Source: CALBPI01 sp039821645 (GTDB taxonomy: Bacteria > Pseudomonadota > Gammaproteobacteria > Steroidobacterales > Woeseiaceae). From it: DNA of 11,466 bases. The notes under the pieces were generated by a model. That model saw only the letters and a list, made by a program, of their open reading frames with translations. It had not been told where the DNA came from and did not search any database. The DNA is taken from positions 1 through 11,466 of the forward strand of contig JBCBNU010000068.1 of NCBI GenBank assembly GCA_039821645.1, written 5' to 3'. Shown here in pieces: positions 1 to 6,548 of this stretch. A program made the translations under genes and the position numbers. Positions within the stretch are counted from its first letter, which is position 1. Each line of letters starts with the position of its first letter.

Positions 1-96
1 ACCGATGCGCTGTTGTCAGCTGCGCGCACAAACGGCGTTATGGCCACACGGTGCCGAATTCGCGTGAGTCCTCAGGCGAATACAGGCGACGGGTAG
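1..96 (+). CDS. Possible 3' end of a convergent gene (DUF721/DciA-like?)
   Basis: Reading from base 1, the plus strand is open for 31 codons and ends in TAG at 94-96. The peptide has a helix-like start (DALLSAARTNG) and a strand-like end (CRIRVSPQ). In several gammaproteobacteria a DUF721 (DciA-type helicase-loader) gene lies convergent to lpxC, and such proteins contain a helix followed by an 'RVRV' strand. The match in place and character is suggestive but very short. If real, its end overlaps the lpxC 3' end by 25 bp. It could equally be a chance open frame; nothing else is recognisable in bases 1-71. Confidence 0.25.
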   Translation, partial: TDALLSAARTNGVMATRCRIRVSPQANTGDG

Positions 97-980
97 CTCA
101 CCGGAGCGTGGTCGGCCTCGTCGAAGGTCGCGAGATCGTAACAACTTCTGTCCTCGAGAATCGCTCGGACCAAACGGTTATTCAGATCATGCCCTGATTT
201 ATACGCGGAGTATTCGCCAATCAGGCTGTGGCCCAACAAGTACAGATCGCCGACGGCATCCAGAACCTTGTGCTTCACAAACTCATCATCGTAGCGCAAG
301 CCGTCCTCATTCAGGATGCGATAGTCATCAAGGACGATCGCGTTATCCATGCTCCCACCCAGGGTCAGACCCAGTTCTCGGAGGGTTTCGATGTCTCGCA
401 TAAAACCAAAGGTACGCGCCCGGCTCACATCCCGCAGGAACGCGCTGGACGACAAATCCAAAGAAATCTGCTGGCGCTGCTTATTAATGACCGGATGATT
501 GAATGAAATGCCGAAATTAATTCGGAACCCGTCGTAGGGAGTGAGCTCGGCCCACTTGTCGCCATCTTCCACTCGAATCTTCTTCTTGATTCGAATCAGC
601 TTTTTCGGTGCCTCCTGCTCCTCGATGCCCGCCGATTGGATCAGGAATACGAATGGCGCCGCGCTACCATCCATGATCGGCACTTCGGGTGCGGTCACAT
701 CGACATGCAAGTTGTCGATACCCAGAGCGCATACCGCTGACAACAGGTGTTCGACGGTCCCCACCTTATGCTCACCTTCAAAAAGGTTGGTACCCAGCAT
801 GGTTTCGCGCACACGACGCCCATCGGCGGGGATGTCTACGGGATCAGCCAGATCGGTCCGACGAAACACAACGCCGGTATTCACCGCCGCTGGGCGCAGG
901 GTCATCAGCACCTTTTCGCCAGTATGCAGACCGACGCCGGTCGCCCGGATCGCAGTTTTAAGTGTTCTTTGTCGTAGCAT
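72..980 (-). CDS. lpxC: UDP-3-O-acyl-N-acetylglucosamine deacetylase LpxC
   Basis: Zinc amidase of 302 residues that removes the N-acetyl group from UDP-3-O-acyl-GlcNAc, the committed step of lipid A synthesis in the cytoplasm. The family usually has about 305 residues. Visible motifs are HKVGTVEHLLSA (71-82), giving catalytic Glu77 and zinc ligand His78; KHKVLDAVGD (236-245), giving zinc ligands His237 and Asp241; and SGHDLNN (262-268), giving the catalytic-site His264. The substrate-tunnel stretch RTFGFMRD is at 189-196. The start at 980 gives the family's usual N-terminus, MLRQRTLK. An in-frame ATG at 1103 would add 41 residues that do not look like LpxC. The Shine-Dalgarno is weak (GAG about 10 nt upstream). 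The gene lies 382 bp downstream of ftsZ, the usual gammaproteobacterial place, and probably has its own promoter. The function call is very sure. Confidence 0.97.
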   Translation of the reverse strand: MLRQRTLKTAIRATGVGLHTGEKVLMTLRPAAVNTGVVFRRTDLADPVDIPADGRRVRETMLGTNLFEGEHKVGTVEHLLSAVCALGIDNLHVDVTAPEVPIMDGSAAPFVFLIQSAGIEEQEAPKKLIRIKKKIRVEDGDKWAELTPYDGFRINFGISFNHPVINKQRQQISLDLSSSAFLRDVSRARTFGFMRDIETLRELGLTLGGSMDNAIVLDDYRILNEDGLRYDDEFVKHKVLDAVGDLYLLGHSLIGEYSAYKSGHDLNNRLVRAILEDRSCYDLATFDEADHAPVSYPSPVFA

Positions 981-1103
981 TACCACACATCTCGCTGGCA
1001 CACGCGCCTGCCGGCTGGTCTGTCCTACAGCCCACCACGGCACGCGCAAGTCTCTGTTTGCACAAAAATACTGCGCCGTCCTGGCACAGCAGCCCCCCAG
1101 CAT

Positions 1104-1118
1104 GGCGTCAATGACGCC
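1104..1118. promoter_or_regulatory. Perfect 15-bp palindrome upstream of lpxC
   Basis: GGCGTCA-A-TGACGCC is a 7-bp inverted repeat around one central base, 123 bp upstream of the lpxC start. The tiny centre makes it look more like a dimeric DNA-binding site than an RNA hairpin, although a 5-bp stem with a 5-nt loop could also form. I do not recognise the regulator. The symmetry is seen directly; an operator role is inference. Confidence 0.3.
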
Positions 1119-1219
1119 CCAATTTGTCTTGTGACTGTTGTTTTCGCGCCAAGTTCGCAGCTGCGCCTAAGCAGTACCGCGGACCTTCCTAGTGTGCGAA
1201 ATCAACAAGTTGGAGCAAG

Positions 1220-1247
1220 ATAGTAACGAAAAATTCATAGAACGCAA
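1220..1247 (-). promoter_or_regulatory. lpxC: Candidate sigma-70 promoter for lpxC (weak)
   Basis: On the minus strand TTGCGT (1247-1242) and TACTAT (1225-1220) are separated by 16 bp, within an AT-rich patch of the otherwise GC-rich ftsZ-lpxC spacer. The -35 box matches the consensus poorly and the -10 box matches at four of six positions. Transcription from here would give a leader of about 230 nt containing the palindrome at 1104-1118. E. coli lpxC has its own promoter in the equivalent gap, which makes the location reasonable. Confidence 0.22.
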
Positions 1248-1266
1248 GGAATCTGTAACGTTCCAG

Positions 1267-1285
1267 CACGCCTGTACAAGGCGTG
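1267..1285 (-). other. Stem-loop in the ftsZ-lpxC spacer (7-bp stem)
   Basis: CACGCCT (1267-1273) and AGGCGTG (1279-1285) form a perfect 7-bp stem around a 5-nt loop. No T-run follows on the minus strand, so it is not a classical intrinsic terminator. It lies just upstream of the weak promoter candidate and close to two other inverted repeats at 1290-1308 and 1318-1349. Confidence 0.4.
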
Positions 1286-1289
1286 AAAG

Positions 1290-1308
1290 CGGGTCGAAAA
1301 GCCACCCG
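1290..1308 (-). other. Short stem-loop with U-rich loop, 5-bp stem
   Basis: CGGGT (1290-1294) pairs with ACCCG (1304-1308). The 9-nt loop contains the only T-run (TTTT on the minus strand) downstream of the large hairpin. The stem is short and may be fortuitous; its interest comes from lying between two better stems. Confidence 0.25.
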
Positions 1309-1317
1309 AGGCAGGTC

Positions 1318-1349
1318 CCAGGCCGCAGCGGTGAGCAGCTGCGGCCTGG
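1318..1349 (-). terminator. Strong GC hairpin after ftsZ (terminator-like)
   Basis: Arms 1318-1329 and 1338-1349 form a perfect 12-bp GC-rich stem with an 8-nt loop, starting 13 nt after the ftsZ stop codon. The stem is long enough to stop polymerase or protect the 3' end of the dcw message. The usual immediate U-tract is missing: about 17 nt of mixed sequence precede the first TTTT. It may therefore be an attenuator, a 3'-end stabiliser, or a Rho-assisted end allowing some read-through into lpxC. The structure is seen directly; the role is inferred. Confidence 0.45.
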
Positions 1350-1362
1350 AATTCACATGGGG

Positions 1363-2565
1363 CTAGTCCGCCTGACGACGGAGGAATGCCGGGATATCGA
1401 GCAGGTCCTCCTGCAGCATGCCGTCGCCGAAGCCGTCTCCGACGGCCCGCTTGGCTTTGCTACGCCCAACGGCTGGCTTGTCGAACTCGTTGTAGTTCGG
1501 TGCCGCTGGCGGCGTCGTAACGCCCGGCTCGACCGGCGCCTGTGACCCGGTCGGCGCGACGACATTGCTATCGCGTCGTACGACACGCATCGGTGCCTTC
1601 TGAGCCTGACCCTGGCCGAGACCGGTGGCCACAACCGTAACGCGGATGCTGTTGCTCATATCCTGATCGATAACCGTGCCGACGACGACAGTCGCCTCAT
1701 CAGACGCGAACGCCTTGATCGTCTCGCCCACTTCCTGGAACTCTCCAATCGACAGATCCATGCCAGCCGTCACATTGACGAGGATACCGTTCGCACCCGC
1801 AAGGTTAATGTCCTCGAGTAGCGGACTGGAAACCGCTTTTTCGGCAGCTTCACGCGCCCGATCCTCGCCAGACGCCGTGCCGGAGCCCATCATGGCCATA
1901 CCCATTTCGGCCATGACTGTTCTCACGTCCGCAAAGTCAACGTTGATGAGACCCGGACGCGTGATCAGTTCGGCAATGCCTTGAACCGCACCTTGAAGGA
2001 CTTCGTTTGCAGAACCGAAGGCATCCAACAGTGTCGTTTCAGCGCCCAGCACAGACAGCAGCTTTTCGTTGGGGATTGTGATCAGCGAGTCGACATATTT
2101 ACCCAGCTCCGCAATCCCCTGATCTGCGATGCTCGCGCGTTTCACGCCTTCCATCGAGAACGGCTTGGTCACGACCGCTACGGTCAGAATGCCCATCTCT
2201 TTGGCAACCTGGGCGACCACCGGTGCCGCACCCGTGCCTGTGCCACCGCCCATGCCTGCCGTAATAAACAGCATGTCGGCGCCTTCGATGACTTCCTGAA
2301 TGCGGTCACGATCTTCCATCGCTGCCTGCCGACCGACTTCTGGGTTCGCGCCGGCACCGAGGCCTTTTGTAATGTTGCAGCCAATCTGAATGCCGGTACG
2401 TACCTGAACATTCTTCAGCGCCTGCGCATCCGTGTTTGCGCAAACAAAGTCCACGCCTTCTATTCCCGAATCCACCATGTAGGAAACAGCGTTGCCGCCG
2501 CCGCCACCGACACCGATCACCTTGATGACCGCCGTTTGGCTGTGTGCATCCATAAGTTCAAACAT
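1363..2565 (-). CDS. ftsZ: Cell division protein FtsZ
   Basis: Tubulin-like GTPase of 400 residues that polymerises into the Z ring at midcell and recruits the divisome. The glycine-rich N-terminal loop GVGGGGGN is at 18-25, the tubulin signature GGGTGTG at 106-112, and the T7 catalytic loop NVDFADV at 208-214, with Asp210 and Asp213 completing the partner's GTPase site. A variable, probably disordered linker runs from about 318 to 387. The conserved tail DIPAFLRRQ (390-398), which docks to FtsA and ZipA, is intact. The start at 2565 gives the N-terminus MFELMDAH, like E. coli MFEPMELT, and has an excellent AGAGGTGA Shine-Dalgarno. A further in-frame ATG at 2601 is rejected because it lies upstream of this site. 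ftsZ follows ftsA after an 85-bp gap and is followed by a strong hairpin. Nothing in the protein looks abnormal. Confidence 0.98.
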   Translation of the reverse strand: MFELMDAHSQTAVIKVIGVGGGGGNAVSYMVDSGIEGVDFVCANTDAQALKNVQVRTGIQIGCNITKGLGAGANPEVGRQAAMEDRDRIQEVIEGADMLFITAGMGGGTGTGAAPVVAQVAKEMGILTVAVVTKPFSMEGVKRASIADQGIAELGKYVDSLITIPNEKLLSVLGAETTLLDAFGSANEVLQGAVQGIAELITRPGLINVDFADVRTVMAEMGMAMMGSGTASGEDRAREAAEKAVSSPLLEDINLAGANGILVNVTAGMDLSIGEFQEVGETIKAFASDEATVVVGTVIDQDMSNSIRVTVVATGLGQGQAQKAPMRVVRRDSNVVAPTGSQAPVEPGVTTPPAAPNYNEFDKPAVGRSKAKRAVGDGFGDGMLQEDLLDIPAFLRRQAD

Positions 2566-2651
2566 TTTGCTCACCTCTGTCTTTTGACAACTCAAATTCA
2601 ACGATGTGACAGGTCTTCGCCTGCCTGTTTTCCAATTTCATTCCGTCGCGC
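2566..2651 (-). other. ftsA-ftsZ spacer carrying the ftsZ ribosome binding site
   Basis: This is the only gap between consecutive genes from murD to ftsZ. It ends in AGAGGTGAGCAAA before the ftsZ ATG, a near-ideal Shine-Dalgarno fitting the high FtsZ:FtsA ratio cells need. I see no convincing -35/-10 pair; extra ftsZ promoters, if present as in E. coli, may lie inside the upstream genes. Confidence 0.5.
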
Positions 2652-3886
2652 CTACCAGCCACCACTGAACCAACTCTTCATCCTCGCCAAGACCTCTCCG
2701 AGCCTGCCGCTGACCGGTCCTGCTACGTCGACTTGCTGCAGGTTTTCGTAGCCGTACAACAGCAGGCCCACACCCGTCGCGTGGATGGGATTTCTGATTA
2801 CGTCGGAGAGACCGGTTACGTGCTGCGGCACTCCGAGACGAACCGGCATGTGGAACACCTCTTCGGCAAGTTCCACAGCGCCTTCCATCTTTGCGCTCCC
2901 GCCGGTGATCACCAGACCTGCGGCGATTAGCTCCTCGAATCCACGCGACGCAGCTCGTCCCGAATGAGCGTGAACAGCTCCTCGTAACGTGGCTCGACCA
3001 CCTCGGCGAGGGTCTGGCGAGCGAGACGTCGCGGCGGCCGATCACCGACGCTTGGCACTTCAATCGTCTCGTCGGCATTGGCCAGCTGCGACAACGCGCA
3101 CGCATACTTGATCTTGATCTCTTCGGCGTATTGCGTCGGTGTTCGCATCGACACAGCGATGTCGTTGGTCACCTGATCACCCGCAATCGGGATCACTGCC
3201 GTGTGCTGAATCGCACCGCCGAGGAATACAGAAATATCGGTTGTGCCACCGCCGATATCGACGATGCATGAACCGAGTTCTTTCTCGTCTTCGGTCAGCA
3301 CCGAGTAGCTTGATGCCAGCTGCTCGAGCACGATCCCATCGACTTCGAGTCCGCAGCGCTGGACGCACTTAACGATGTTTTGTGCGGCACTCTCGGCCCC
3401 GGTGACCATATGCACCTTGGCTTCCAGTCGGACGCCCGACATACCGACGGGTTCGCGAATACCTTCCTGGTTATCGATGATGAATTCCTGCGGCAAGATG
3501 TGCAGGATTTTCTGATCGGCCGGAATTGCCACGGCCTTGGCCGCATCAATAACCTGATTGACGTCGACCTGACTCACTTCCTTGTCACTAATCGCAACGA
3601 TGCCGTGCGAGTTCAGGCTGCGGATGTGGCTCCCGGCAATGCCGGTGTAGACAGAGGCGATTTCGCAACCGGCCATCAGCTCCGCCTCTTCTACCGCCCT
3701 TTGAATGGAGTGCACTGTCGACTCGATATTGACCACCACCCCTTTCTTCAGGCCGCGTGACGGGTGGCTCCCAATACCGATCACCTCAATGGCGCCGTCC
3801 TCGGCGACCTCGCCAACAATGGCGACAACCTTGGATGTGCCAATGTCCAGTCCGACGATCAAATTTTGTTCCGACTTACGAGACAT
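2652..3886 (-). CDS. ftsA: Cell division protein FtsA, interrupted by a frameshift
   Basis: Actin-like ATPase that tethers FtsZ filaments to the inner membrane and relays signals to later divisome proteins. The first frame runs 319 codons from ATG 3886 to TAA 2929-2927. It contains the phosphate-1 loop GLDIGTSK (12-19), the 1C domain (roughly 80-160) and the phosphate-2 motif DIGGGTTDIS (210-219). After LRRV (312-315) homology jumps to another frame, which reads GFEELIAAGLVITGGSAKMEG and ends at TAG 2654-2652. That part includes the adenosine-binding ITGGSAKMEG and a C-terminal amphipathic membrane helix ending ARMKSWFSGGW. Adding one base near 2941 restores 411 residues, close to the family's ~415-420. 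The start abuts the ftsQ stop (TAG|ATG) and has GGAG upstream. The identity is certain. Whether the break is a sequencing indel, a mutation or recoding is open, with an indel most likely since ftsA is usually essential. Confidence 0.9.
2927..2942 (-). other. ftsA: Frameshift site and premature stop in ftsA
   Basis: The minus strand reads CGC GTG GAT TCG AGG AGC TAA. FtsA homology requires RRVGFEEL, that is GTG GGA TTC GAG GAG CTA, so one G seems to be missing from what would be a GGG run at 2942-2941. The new frame stops five codons later. There is no slippery X-XXY-YYZ heptamer in the overlap, which argues against programmed -1 frameshifting. Confidence 0.85.
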
Positions 3887-4705
3887 CTATCGTGACTCCG
3901 TTGAACTGCGCGCCATCGCTGACGCCTCGATCAATGCTTGCTCTTTGAATTGCGGAGAAGCCCAGCCGATGGCAAAACCGTTCGTATAGCGCATATCGAC
4001 ATAGCGAATCTGATCCGTCTTTCGGACCAGCAAAGGTGTGACCGATTGCAGGAAGCGTTCGACCCGCGCGCTCACATTCTTGCGTCCGAGCCTAACCTCG
4101 ATACCGTTCATCAGAATCAGATGCCATGAACCGCGTTCCTCGAGACGCAATGCTCGCAGTCCACCAAGACCTGCTTTGATCGTCGGGCCGTTAATGGCGA
4201 GGTATTGCGCGGCCACATCTGTGACGCGTGAGTCTGGTCCCGACAAACGCGGCAACTCGGGAAACTCGAATCGGGACCGCTCGACGAATAACTCGCCGCG
4301 CGTGTTCAAGAGGCCGTAATCACCCCAGCGTGCAGCGGGCACCTGTTCGGAGATTGAGATGTGCAGGCGGTCAGGCCACAGCCGGCGCACGCTCGCGCGG
4401 TCCACCCACTCCAGCGCTTCGATGCGTTCCCGCATTGCGCTGAGGTCAGCACTTAAGAAGCCGGTAGCCTCAAGATCGCCCACGGCGGCACTGATCTGCG
4501 AAGTTGTCACTCGATTGAAAGGTGCTTTGACGGAGATCTCTTCGATCGGTCGATCCAGCGCAATGCCTAGCGCTAACGCCGCCGCCGCCATACCAGCGAT
4601 GCCAATCACCAGCGTCACGAATCGCCGTGCTATCACGCGGGAGAGCTGAAGCACCATGCTTGATCGTTTCGTGCGCGGTTTTTGTCTGCGTGCTTGTCTG
4701 GCCAT
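3887..4705 (-). CDS. ftsQ: Cell division protein FtsQ
   Basis: Bitopic inner-membrane protein of 272 residues (E. coli 276) that joins FtsB and FtsL and links early and late divisome proteins. It starts with a basic cytoplasmic tail (MARQARRQKPRTKR), then a single membrane helix at about 29-50. A periplasmic POTRA domain follows at about 55-122, ending in RLWPDRLHISISEQVPAARW. The beta domain includes LPRLSGPDS (151-159) and the late strand RYVDMRYTNGFAIGW (234-248), the region that contacts FtsB in homologues. The start at 4705 shares its A with the ddl stop (TGATG) and has GGCGGAG 7 nt upstream. Reading further upstream would add 63 residues lying inside ddl, which is rejected. The protein family is divergent, but position and domain order make the call secure. 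Confidence 0.95.
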   Translation of the reverse strand: MARQARRQKPRTKRSSMVLQLSRVIARRFVTLVIGIAGMAAAALALGIALDRPIEEISVKAPFNRVTTSQISAAVGDLEATGFLSADLSAMRERIEALEWVDRASVRRLWPDRLHISISEQVPAARWGDYGLLNTRGELFVERSRFEFPELPRLSGPDSRVTDVAAQYLAINGPTIKAGLGGLRALRLEERGSWHLILMNGIEVRLGRKNVSARVERFLQSVTPLLVRKTDQIRYVDMRYTNGFAIGWASPQFKEQALIEASAMARSSTESR

Positions 4706-5631
4706 CAGTGCACTCCGCCGACAAAACTGGTGTCGAGAATCGCAAGACAAAGTGACTGAAAGTCGATGCCGGCAACACTGGCTGCATGGGGCACCAGGCT
4801 GTGTGAGGTCATGCCCGGTACGGTATTGACTTCCAATACACAAGGGACGCCATCGCCGTCCATCATGAAATCCACACGCCCCCAACCGGCACAACCGAGT
4901 GCGTTAAACGCTGCAAGACTCTGCGCGGCGAAACGCTGACCAAGCTCGGTATCCGCCCCTACAGCCGGGCATACAAATCGTGTCGCTTCAGAGGTGTATT
5001 TCGCGGCGTAGTCATAAAATTCGTTGCCCGCATCAATTCGAATAGGGGGCAGCGCACGCTGGTCAAGTACGCCAACGGTGTATTCAGGACCGGGCAGTAA
5101 CGGCTCGATCAATACGGTGTCATCCAACGCGTGGGCAATGGCAACTGCCTCCGCCAGCACGCCGTGATCAGCTACCGGCAGTGCACCCAAGCTCGAGCCG
5201 CCGCTCGACGGTTTGACGAACACTGGGTACTCCAAATCCACGGGCAGTGCCGCGCCTCTGCGCAGGGTCCGTCCACCAACTACGCGCACACCATGTGCCG
5301 CCATGACCGCTTTGCTGCGCACCTTGTCCATTGCTAACGCGCTTGCCATGACGCCACTGCCGGTCACCGGGATACCCAGCATCGCCAACCCCCCCTGAAT
5401 CGTGCCGTCCTCACCGTCGCCCCCGTGAAGCGCGTTCCACACGCGGGAAATGCCCTCGGACTGCAGTTCGTGTAGTGCGCGTTCGGCAGGATCGAATCGC
5501 ACGACATCAAGTCCCGCCTGCTGCAGCGCGTCGGCGACAGCGGCACCGCTATCCAGAGACACCTCGCGCTCACCGGACTTTCCACCAAAGAGGACCGCGA
5601 CTCGACCATATCGATCCAACACCGGCGTCAT
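4705..5631 (-). CDS. ddl: D-alanine--D-alanine ligase
   Basis: ATP-grasp ligase of 308 residues (E. coli DdlB 306) that joins two D-alanines to make the dipeptide added by MurF to the peptidoglycan precursor; cytoplasmic. Residues equivalent to the E. coli active site are visible: Glu21 in GEREVSLDSG (20-29), Ser146 in KPSSGGSSLG (140-149), Lys211-Tyr212 in FYDYAAKY (205-212), Arg252 and Asp254 in GRVDFM (251-256), and Glu267 and Asn269 in LEVNT (266-270). Spacing between these residues matches the E. coli enzyme. The start at 5631 lies in an ATGA overlap with the murB stop and has GAGGTGG just upstream, so translation is probably coupled. The genomic position corresponds to ddlB; a second ddl elsewhere cannot be excluded. 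Confidence 0.96.
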   Translation of the reverse strand: MTPVLDRYGRVAVLFGGKSGEREVSLDSGAAVADALQQAGLDVVRFDPAERALHELQSEGISRVWNALHGGDGEDGTIQGGLAMLGIPVTGSGVMASALAMDKVRSKAVMAAHGVRVVGGRTLRRGAALPVDLEYPVFVKPSSGGSSLGALPVADHGVLAEAVAIAHALDDTVLIEPLLPGPEYTVGVLDQRALPPIRIDAGNEFYDYAAKYTSEATRFVCPAVGADTELGQRFAAQSLAAFNALGCAGWGRVDFMMDGDGVPCVLEVNTVPGMTSHSLVPHAASVAGIDFQSLCLAILDTSFVGGVH

Positions 5632-6548
5632 GCAGCCACCTCGCCCAGAAAACGCACCTCATGGCGAAGCGCCACGCCGTGTTTGTGCTCTACGGTCTGC
5701 GCCACGTGATCGATCAGTGACTCAATGTCAGCTGCCGTTGCATCACCCGTATTGATGATGAAGTTCGCATGCTTTGGCGAAACCTCTGCGCCACCAATGC
5801 GGAAGCCTTTAAGTCCGCTTGCTTCGATCAGACGCGCCGAATGATCGCCTTCTGGATTCGCGAATACAGATCCGCAGCTTGGCTGCCCGATTGGTTGGGT
5901 TGCATGACGGCGCGCTTGCAATTCACGCAAGCGATCAAGACTCGGCTCGTACGCCGGATCAAACTGCAAATGCGCGCCGACGAACCAGGCGTTGCCTTGG
6001 CCAGACACACGGCGATAGCCGACGTCGAATTGCGTCGCATCGCGCGTCTCGATCGACCCATCACGATGCATCAATCGCACGTCATGCACAGCATCCCAAG
6101 TCTCGGTGCCGTGCGCTCCGGCATTCATCGTTAACGCACCGCCCAGCGAACCGGGAATCCCTGCAAAAAACTCGGACGGACCCATTTCCCAGCGAACCAG
6201 ACTGCGGCCAAGTGTGGCGCAAGGCAGGCTAGCGCCTGCATATACACCGTGGGGAGCTTTTCGCTCCAGCGTACGCTCAAGTGTCCTTGTGCTAATCACC
6301 ACGCCTTCAACGCCGCCATCGCGCACCAGCAGGTTGCTGCCAAAACCCACCCAGTGCAGTGGTAATTCGGATGGCAACGCTCTTAGGAACGAAGACAACT
6401 CAGTTTCGTTGGTCGGTTGAAACAGAAGCTCCGCCGGGCCGCCCACACGCCAGGTCGTATGGCGGGCCATGGGCTCGTCGAGCTTCACGCCCGACGCGAA
6501 CGTATCGAGAAGCTTCTGCTTGAGTGTCGACGTCAACACCGCGCTCAT
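5628..6548 (-). CDS. murB: UDP-N-acetylenolpyruvoylglucosamine reductase MurB (short, type II-like)
   Basis: FAD enzyme of 306 residues that uses NADPH to reduce UDP-GlcNAc-enolpyruvate to UDP-MurNAc in the cytoplasm. The FAD-binding part includes TTWRVGGPAE (31-40), GFGSNLLVRDGG (68-79) and GIPGSLGGALTMNAGAHG (130-147). The active site is visible as GYRR (177-180), with the catalytic Arg179; CGSVFANP (225-232), with the proton donor Ser227; and HEVRFLG (296-302), with Glu297. The length and the GYRR and CGSVF arrangement resemble the compact type II enzymes rather than the 342-residue E. coli type I. Both ends are ATGA overlaps, with murC upstream and ddl downstream. AAGGAAGG precedes the start. 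Confidence 0.96.
   Translation of the reverse strand: MSAVLTSTLKQKLLDTFASGVKLDEPMARHTTWRVGGPAELLFQPTNETELSSFLRALPSELPLHWVGFGSNLLVRDGGVEGVVISTRTLERTLERKAPHGVYAGASLPCATLGRSLVRWEMGPSEFFAGIPGSLGGALTMNAGAHGTETWDAVHDVRLMHRDGSIETRDATQFDVGYRRVSGQGNAWFVGAHLQFDPAYEPSLDRLRELQARRHATQPIGQPSCGSVFANPEGDHSARLIEASGLKGFRIGGAEVSPKHANFIINTGDATAADIESLIDHVAQTVEHKHGVALRHEVRFLGEVAA

Noticed and set aside
1..71. Intrinsic terminator after lpxC
   Set aside because: Only short, imperfect GC repeats are present, with no T-run on the minus strand.
981..1103. 41-residue N-terminal extension of LpxC from ATG 1103
   Set aside because: The extension has no LpxC character, and the family begins at MLRQRTLK, which is the ATG at 980.
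541..1134. Plus-strand open frame of 197 codons opposite lpxC
   Set aside because: Low-complexity Ser/Arg/Thr-rich product, antisense to a well-supported gene, with no family features.
2566..2651. Dedicated ftsZ promoter in the ftsA-ftsZ gap
   Set aside because: No -35/-10 pair with sensible spacing and consensus was found; only the strong Shine-Dalgarno is supported.
1981..2751. Plus-strand open frame of 256 codons opposite ftsZ
   Set aside because: It lies antisense to ftsZ and the ftsA end, is rich in His, Cys and Arg, and has no recognisable motif. It is a by-product of the codon use of the minus-strand genes.
2927..2970. Programmed -1 ribosomal frameshift in ftsA
   Set aside because: The required shift is in the -1 direction, but the overlap has no X-XXY-YYZ slippery heptamer, and ftsA is not known to be expressed this way. 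A base deletion is simpler.
4706..4894. 63-residue N-terminal extension of FtsQ
   Set aside because: It overlaps ddl in another frame. FtsQ normally starts with a short basic tail before its membrane helix, as from ATG 4705.
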